NCBI GenBank assembly: GCA_009917545.1
Contig: QZDW01000003.1
Span: 223,901 to 287,900, forward strand
Source of the DNA: a bacterium 1XD42-76
GTDB lineage: Bacteria > Bacillota > Clostridia > Lachnospirales > Lachnospiraceae
Direction: 5' to 3'
Length of the DNA stretch: 64,000 bases
Position 1 is the first letter of the stretch, and every line of letters starts with the position of its first letter. The notes beneath the pieces are model-generated. The model was given only the letters and a program-made list of their open reading frames with translations. It had not been told where the DNA came from and ran no database searches. Below, in pieces: positions 63,421-64,000 of this stretch. The position numbers and the translations under genes are program-made.

Positions 63421-63503
63421 GAAATGAGATAAGGATATGGCGATAAGAACAAATTAATTTGATTTTCGTATGATATTACACAATGTGAAAGGCGGGCGAA
63501 ACC

Positions 63504-63911
63504 GTGTTAGATGAGAGAAAGCTGATCAGTCAGTTGGAATCAGATATCGAACAGTATGACCAGATTTTTCTGGTATCGGAGGATAGGACGTTGCTTCGGG
63601 AGGCAGTGTCGGTATTGTGCCGTCTGCAGGAGCCTGTAGGTTCTAACAGGAAACGGCTGATCCTGGTTACGTCGGATACAGAGTCGGAAGACATGCTGGC
63701 TCTCATACCGGAATCTGTGCCAGCCAGCCATGTAATCTGGCGGAGAATCTCCCAAAAGGAGGTTGACGCGTTATGTAGCCTGTATGATTCCTATGAATTC
63801 TCCGACCGTTTCCATATACTCTCCCGCGAGGAGCAGTATGGTGGAATGCTTAATTTTGTAGATACAGGGATACTGAGCACGGAGGAAATGATAGAAGCGT
63901 TATTGCATTAG
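63504..63911 (+). CDS. small protein of unknown function
   Basis: A 135-residue acidic protein with a GTG start behind AAAGGCGGGC. There is no signal peptide or membrane helix. It looks alpha/beta: a helical start (ERKLISQLESDIEQYDQIFL), a possible strand-loop (RKRLILVTSDTESEDMLALI), and a helical end (GILSTEEMIEALLH). I do not recognise it. Its composition is like the host core. The next gene starts 9 bases after its stop, so both probably form an operon that reaches beyond the window. Confidence 0.65.
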   Translation: MLDERKLISQLESDIEQYDQIFLVSEDRTLLREAVSVLCRLQEPVGSNRKRLILVTSDTESEDMLALIPESVPASHVIWRRISQKEVDALCSLYDSYEFSDRFHILSREEQYGGMLNFVDTGILSTEEMIEALLH

Positions 63912-63919
63912 GGGGCGCT

Positions 63920-64000
63920 ATGGATCGATTGCATTATGAAGAGATGGTGGAAAGCCTGGACGAGCTGACTCAGGAACACGCCATCGAGGGGAAGGAAATC
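63920..64000 (+). CDS. start of an unidentified gene, cut by the window edge
   Basis: An ATG at 63920 behind GGGGGCG opens a frame that runs to the end of the window (27 codons: RLHYEEMVESLDELTQEHAI and onward). The part seen is acidic and helical. It is too short to identify. Spacing to the upstream gene suggests co-transcription. Confidence 0.5.
   Translation, partial: MDRLHYEEMVESLDELTQEHAIEGKEI

Overview
The window looks like a chromosomal segment of an endospore-forming anaerobic Firmicute, most likely a Lachnospiraceae member (Clostridium cluster XIVa type). The reasons are the division/cell-wall cluster with murA in place of murG, the spoIIGA-sigE pair, the holA-rpsT-gpr-spoIIP-lepA-hemW order known from Bacillus and Clostridia, a hexuronate catabolic operon, and a moderate-GC core with AGGAGG-type ribosome binding sites. 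No statistics or database searches were run; all family calls are by reading motifs.

Region 1 (1-8.7 kb) is division and sporulation: mraY (partial), murD, an ftsW/spoVE-type SEDS gene, murA, divIB/ftsQ, a structured intergenic repeat, ftsZ, then spoIIGA-sigE behind a candidate Spo0A-controlled promoter. Region 2 (8.7-31.8 kb) is core housekeeping: a zinc-ribbon membrane protein, DegV, an orphan histidine kinase, a GerM-like lipoprotein, ComEC, a CcdA-thioredoxin fusion, holA, rpsT, gpr, spoIIP, lepA, a double-NUDIX protein, hemW, an HD hydrolase, a large membrane protein, two secreted 3D-domain proteins and a threonine aldolase. Region 3 (31.8-36.5 kb) is the hexuronate operon uxuA-uxuB-uxaC behind a clear promoter.

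Region 4 (36.5-64 kb) is accessory. It opens with about 1.1 kb lacking a confident gene: a G-rich degenerate tract, a terminator, and a 22-bp perfect inverted repeat flanking 101 bp of AT-rich DNA that carries a promoter-like sequence. This is a good candidate for an invertible promoter. A long co-oriented surface-glycan cluster follows (37.6-62.0 kb), clearly AT-richer than the core up to about 56 kb and nearer to core composition after that. It holds GT2, GT4, GT8 and GT9-like transferases, three methyltransferase fusions, a radical-SAM/SPASM enzyme, UDP-GlcNAc 2-epimerase, an NDP-sugar epimerase, a nucleotidyltransferase-kinase fusion and a SIS isomerase.

Two features make this cluster stand out. 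First, eleven of its proteins carry the same small Rossmann-like module (resembling the N-terminal domain of PglD), at the N-terminus, in the middle, at the C-terminus, or tethered to the membrane. Second, it appears to have two phase-variation devices: the invertible promoter candidate upstream, and a 13-G homopolymer inside the radical-SAM gene. Gene remnants at about 49 kb and an IS982-type element at 62.1-63.2 kb (9-bp flanking direct repeat, amber codon in its transposase) show active remodelling. The window ends in two small genes of unknown function, the second truncated by the edge.
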